This document shows positions 62,395 to 64,000 of a stretch of DNA of 64,000 bases, piece by piece. Under the pieces are notes generated by a model. It saw only the letters and a list, made by a program, of their open reading frames with translations. It did no database searches and was not told where the DNA came from. Each line of letters opens with the position of its first letter. Within the stretch, counting starts at the first letter, position 1. The position numbers and the translations under genes were made by a program. The DNA comes from Phalacrocorax aristotelis (Eukaryota > Chordata > Aves > Suliformes > Phalacrocoracidae), in contig NC_134279.1 of the NCBI RefSeq assembly GCF_949628215.1, positions 66,881,766-66,945,765 on the forward strand. The letters are read 5' to 3'.

Positions 62395-62525
62395 TTTATT
62401 ACATAAACTTAGAAAATGTAATGGCATGTACCTTGATTTCCCCATCTGTGAAATGGGCGATCCTGCAGCGTTCGGGCGAAGGACCCTGGCTGAGAGCTGC
62501 TGTGATTGCATCTGATTGTTATTCT
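62395..62525 (+). repeat. MIR-type SINE core fragment
   Basis: CCTTGATTTCCCCATCTGTG then AAATGGGCGATCC is very close to the MIR core (TCAGTTTCCCCATCTGTAAAATGGGGAT). The downstream part (CCTGCAGCGTTCGGGCG) has several CpG. The good core but poor flanks leave the extent uncertain. Confidence 0.5.
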
Positions 62526-62922
62526 CTTAATCATATTAGTTAACTAAATCTGTTCTTAGAGTGGTTCCATTTGCTTGAATGAATTTACATGAGAGATTAA
62601 TTCAGCACTGTTTATTGTTGTTTTTACATTTATTCAGTACTGTAAATAATGCCTGATACTTTACAGCTGTGTATATAGACACACTCTGTGCTTCAAGGGC
62701 TTTTTCGTACAGGTAATTTGAAGGCTCCCCTCTCAAACCTTGCACTTCCCCATGGAGCGGATGAGCCCATTTTGTTTCCTCTGTATTTTGAGGACTTTTT
62801 GTTCACGTGGTATCCGCTCCCGGCACTTTCCTGCAAGTATGATTCAACAGATGAAGTTCATCCTTCACCTCCAAAGGGTGATTACCTCCCCTTCGCCCTC
62901 CCCTCCCTGCTCGGACCCACAC

Positions 62923-62935
62923 CCCCCCCCCCCTT
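62923..62935. repeat. Poly(C) tract
   Basis: A run of about twelve to thirteen C residues after CCCACA, inside a pyrimidine-rich segment (62885-62940) just upstream of the CpG island. Such tracts are prone to sequencing length error. Confidence 0.85.
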
Positions 62936-63084
62936 CAGATTTGGATGTCTTTCAATTGCAATGTACTCTAACCGCTACTGGAGTTGTGCACAGGGGCGAT
63001 CCTGAAAATAGGGGCCAGTCTCCTACCTAGCCGACGCCACCCTTAAGCCGGACAGCTGCTTTTAAAATGATCCATGGGCTCATT

Positions 63085-63910
63085 TCTAACCCCCGCCGAG
63101 CGGGACTGCCAGCCGTTGGTCGGGGTCTCCTTCTCCCACCCGGCGCTTTGTGTTTTTACATTTTCCCGGGCGGTTTCTGCGATTAGGGTCTGACCGCTCT
63201 CCATTGTGTGAAGTGCGGTGTAGGGAGGTGATGCCTTTGTGCGGGCTCCCCGGCCATCCCGCCCCCGGTGCGGCACCGAGGCCGCCCCCCCCCGGCCCCC
63301 CAAACTGTTGCTGTGAGGCGCAACCCCTCTCCCGCCTTCCCCCCCCCTCCCCCCGGGCAAGGCCGGGCCGGGGTGGCGAGGGCTGCCGAGGCCCCGGTAG
63401 CCCGGCACAGCCTCTCCGAGCGGGCTGAGCTGAGCTGGGCTGAGCTACGGGCGGCCGCCCGGGAGCGGCTGAATCACCAGGCGAAGGCGGCGGGGATAGT
63501 CGTGGCCTGTGTTTATGTATTTTGTAGTAATCACATTTCTGACATTACCCAAGCGTGCTCCTGGCAGAGGGTGATTGGCTCAGGCAGCTTTTAAACCACC
63601 TATATGCTAACAAGCCTTGCTGCCAGGTTCCTGAGGGGTCCTGGCTGGGAAAAATTAAACCCAAACCTTAGACCTCTGTCAGGCGGAGAGGAAAATTATA
63701 TTTTTGAACTAGTCTCCAGCGCGGACAGGAAATGACCCCTCCAGAAACTGCTGCTTTAAACCGGAGCGGCGGTGCCTGAAGCTGCCCAGTGCCTCTCCCC
63801 CCGCGGAGCCGTGCGCTCCCGCTCCGCTCCCCCCGCCTCCCGCTACCGAGGGCTCCCACGGCAGCTCCCAGCCAGTGCGTGCAGCCTGGATGTGTGTGTG
63901 TGTGCGCGCT
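63085..63910. promoter_or_regulatory. CpG island, probable promoter of a gene beyond the window
   Basis: Two CpG-dense blocks (63090-63510 and 63715-63910) flank an AT-richer, promoter-like middle. The first block has poly-C tracts, a GCGGCCGC (NotI) site at 63451-63458 and a GCTGAGCTGAGCTGGGC short repeat near 63424. The middle has ATTGGCT (inverted CCAAT) at 63574-63580, TTTTAAA at 63589-63595, and TATATTTTT at 63697-63705. If the TATA-like motif is used on the plus strand, transcription would start near 63730. The 3' edge has a (TG)n tract and a short frame (ATG near 63943, MCSVWMLMILCVA, then TGA) that could be an upstream frame in a 5' leader. A minus-strand gene, with this window as its first intron, is equally possible. 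No gene symbol can be assigned. Confidence 0.6.
63892..63904. repeat. Short (TG)n tract
   Basis: About six TG units at the edge of the CpG island, continuing into TGCGCGC. Confidence 0.8.
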
Positions 63911-64000
63911 GCTACTTTGTACTGTGAAGAACACACAGCCCATGTGCTCTGTATGGATGTTGATGATACTCTGTGTAGCTTGAATCTCTGCAAGCAGGCA

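Noticed and set aside
1..64000. tRNA, rRNA, CRISPR, bacterial operon or phage features
   Set aside because: None seen. The repeat content and composition are those of amniote nuclear DNA.

Overview
This window is vertebrate nuclear DNA, most likely avian. The evidence is four chicken-repeat-1 (CR1) LINE copies. The three younger ones end in the diagnostic CR1 3' tail, a GGTTGGACTAGATGATC-like block followed by tandem ATTCTGTG-type octamers. The rest of the DNA is AT-rich, poor in CpG and repeat-sparse, and it carries worn MIR-type SINE fragments. A crocodilian or turtle source is less likely but cannot be excluded by eye. There are no bacterial operons, CRISPR arrays, tRNA or rRNA genes, or plasmid features. 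Short open reading frames across the window look like chance frames in non-coding DNA.

Layout. Positions 1-3519 are non-coding with one fairly complete MIR at about 1018-1205. Positions 3520-8719 hold two long CR1 copies in the same orientation, about 1 kb apart. The first (3520-5450) has lost its endonuclease half but keeps a long reverse-transcriptase (RT) frame. The second (6495-8719) keeps the endonuclease half and the C-terminal RT half, but its middle is replaced by about 190 bp of unrelated sequence. A short 3'-end CR1 piece lies at 12793-12990, and a very old CR1 relic at about 15125-16375. From 16.4 to 59.5 kb I see no recognisable gene, only decayed MIR-like pieces, simple repeats and AT-rich sequence. 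This is the texture of a large intron or a gene desert.

The right end changes character. A GC- and CpG-rich patch lies at 59.8-60.65 kb, a small CpG cluster at 61.85-62.0 kb, and a strong CpG island at about 63.08-63.91 kb with inverted CCAAT and TATA-like motifs. The island is probably the promoter or first exon of a gene whose coding body lies outside the window. Its direction and identity cannot be settled here.

The only recognisable protein-coding material is dead CR1 ORF2. I found no convincing new biological system. The most interesting leads are the complementary internal deletions of the two CR1 copies, the filler in the second copy, the CpG-rich blocks at the right end, and one weak candidate terminal exon near 46.8 kb.
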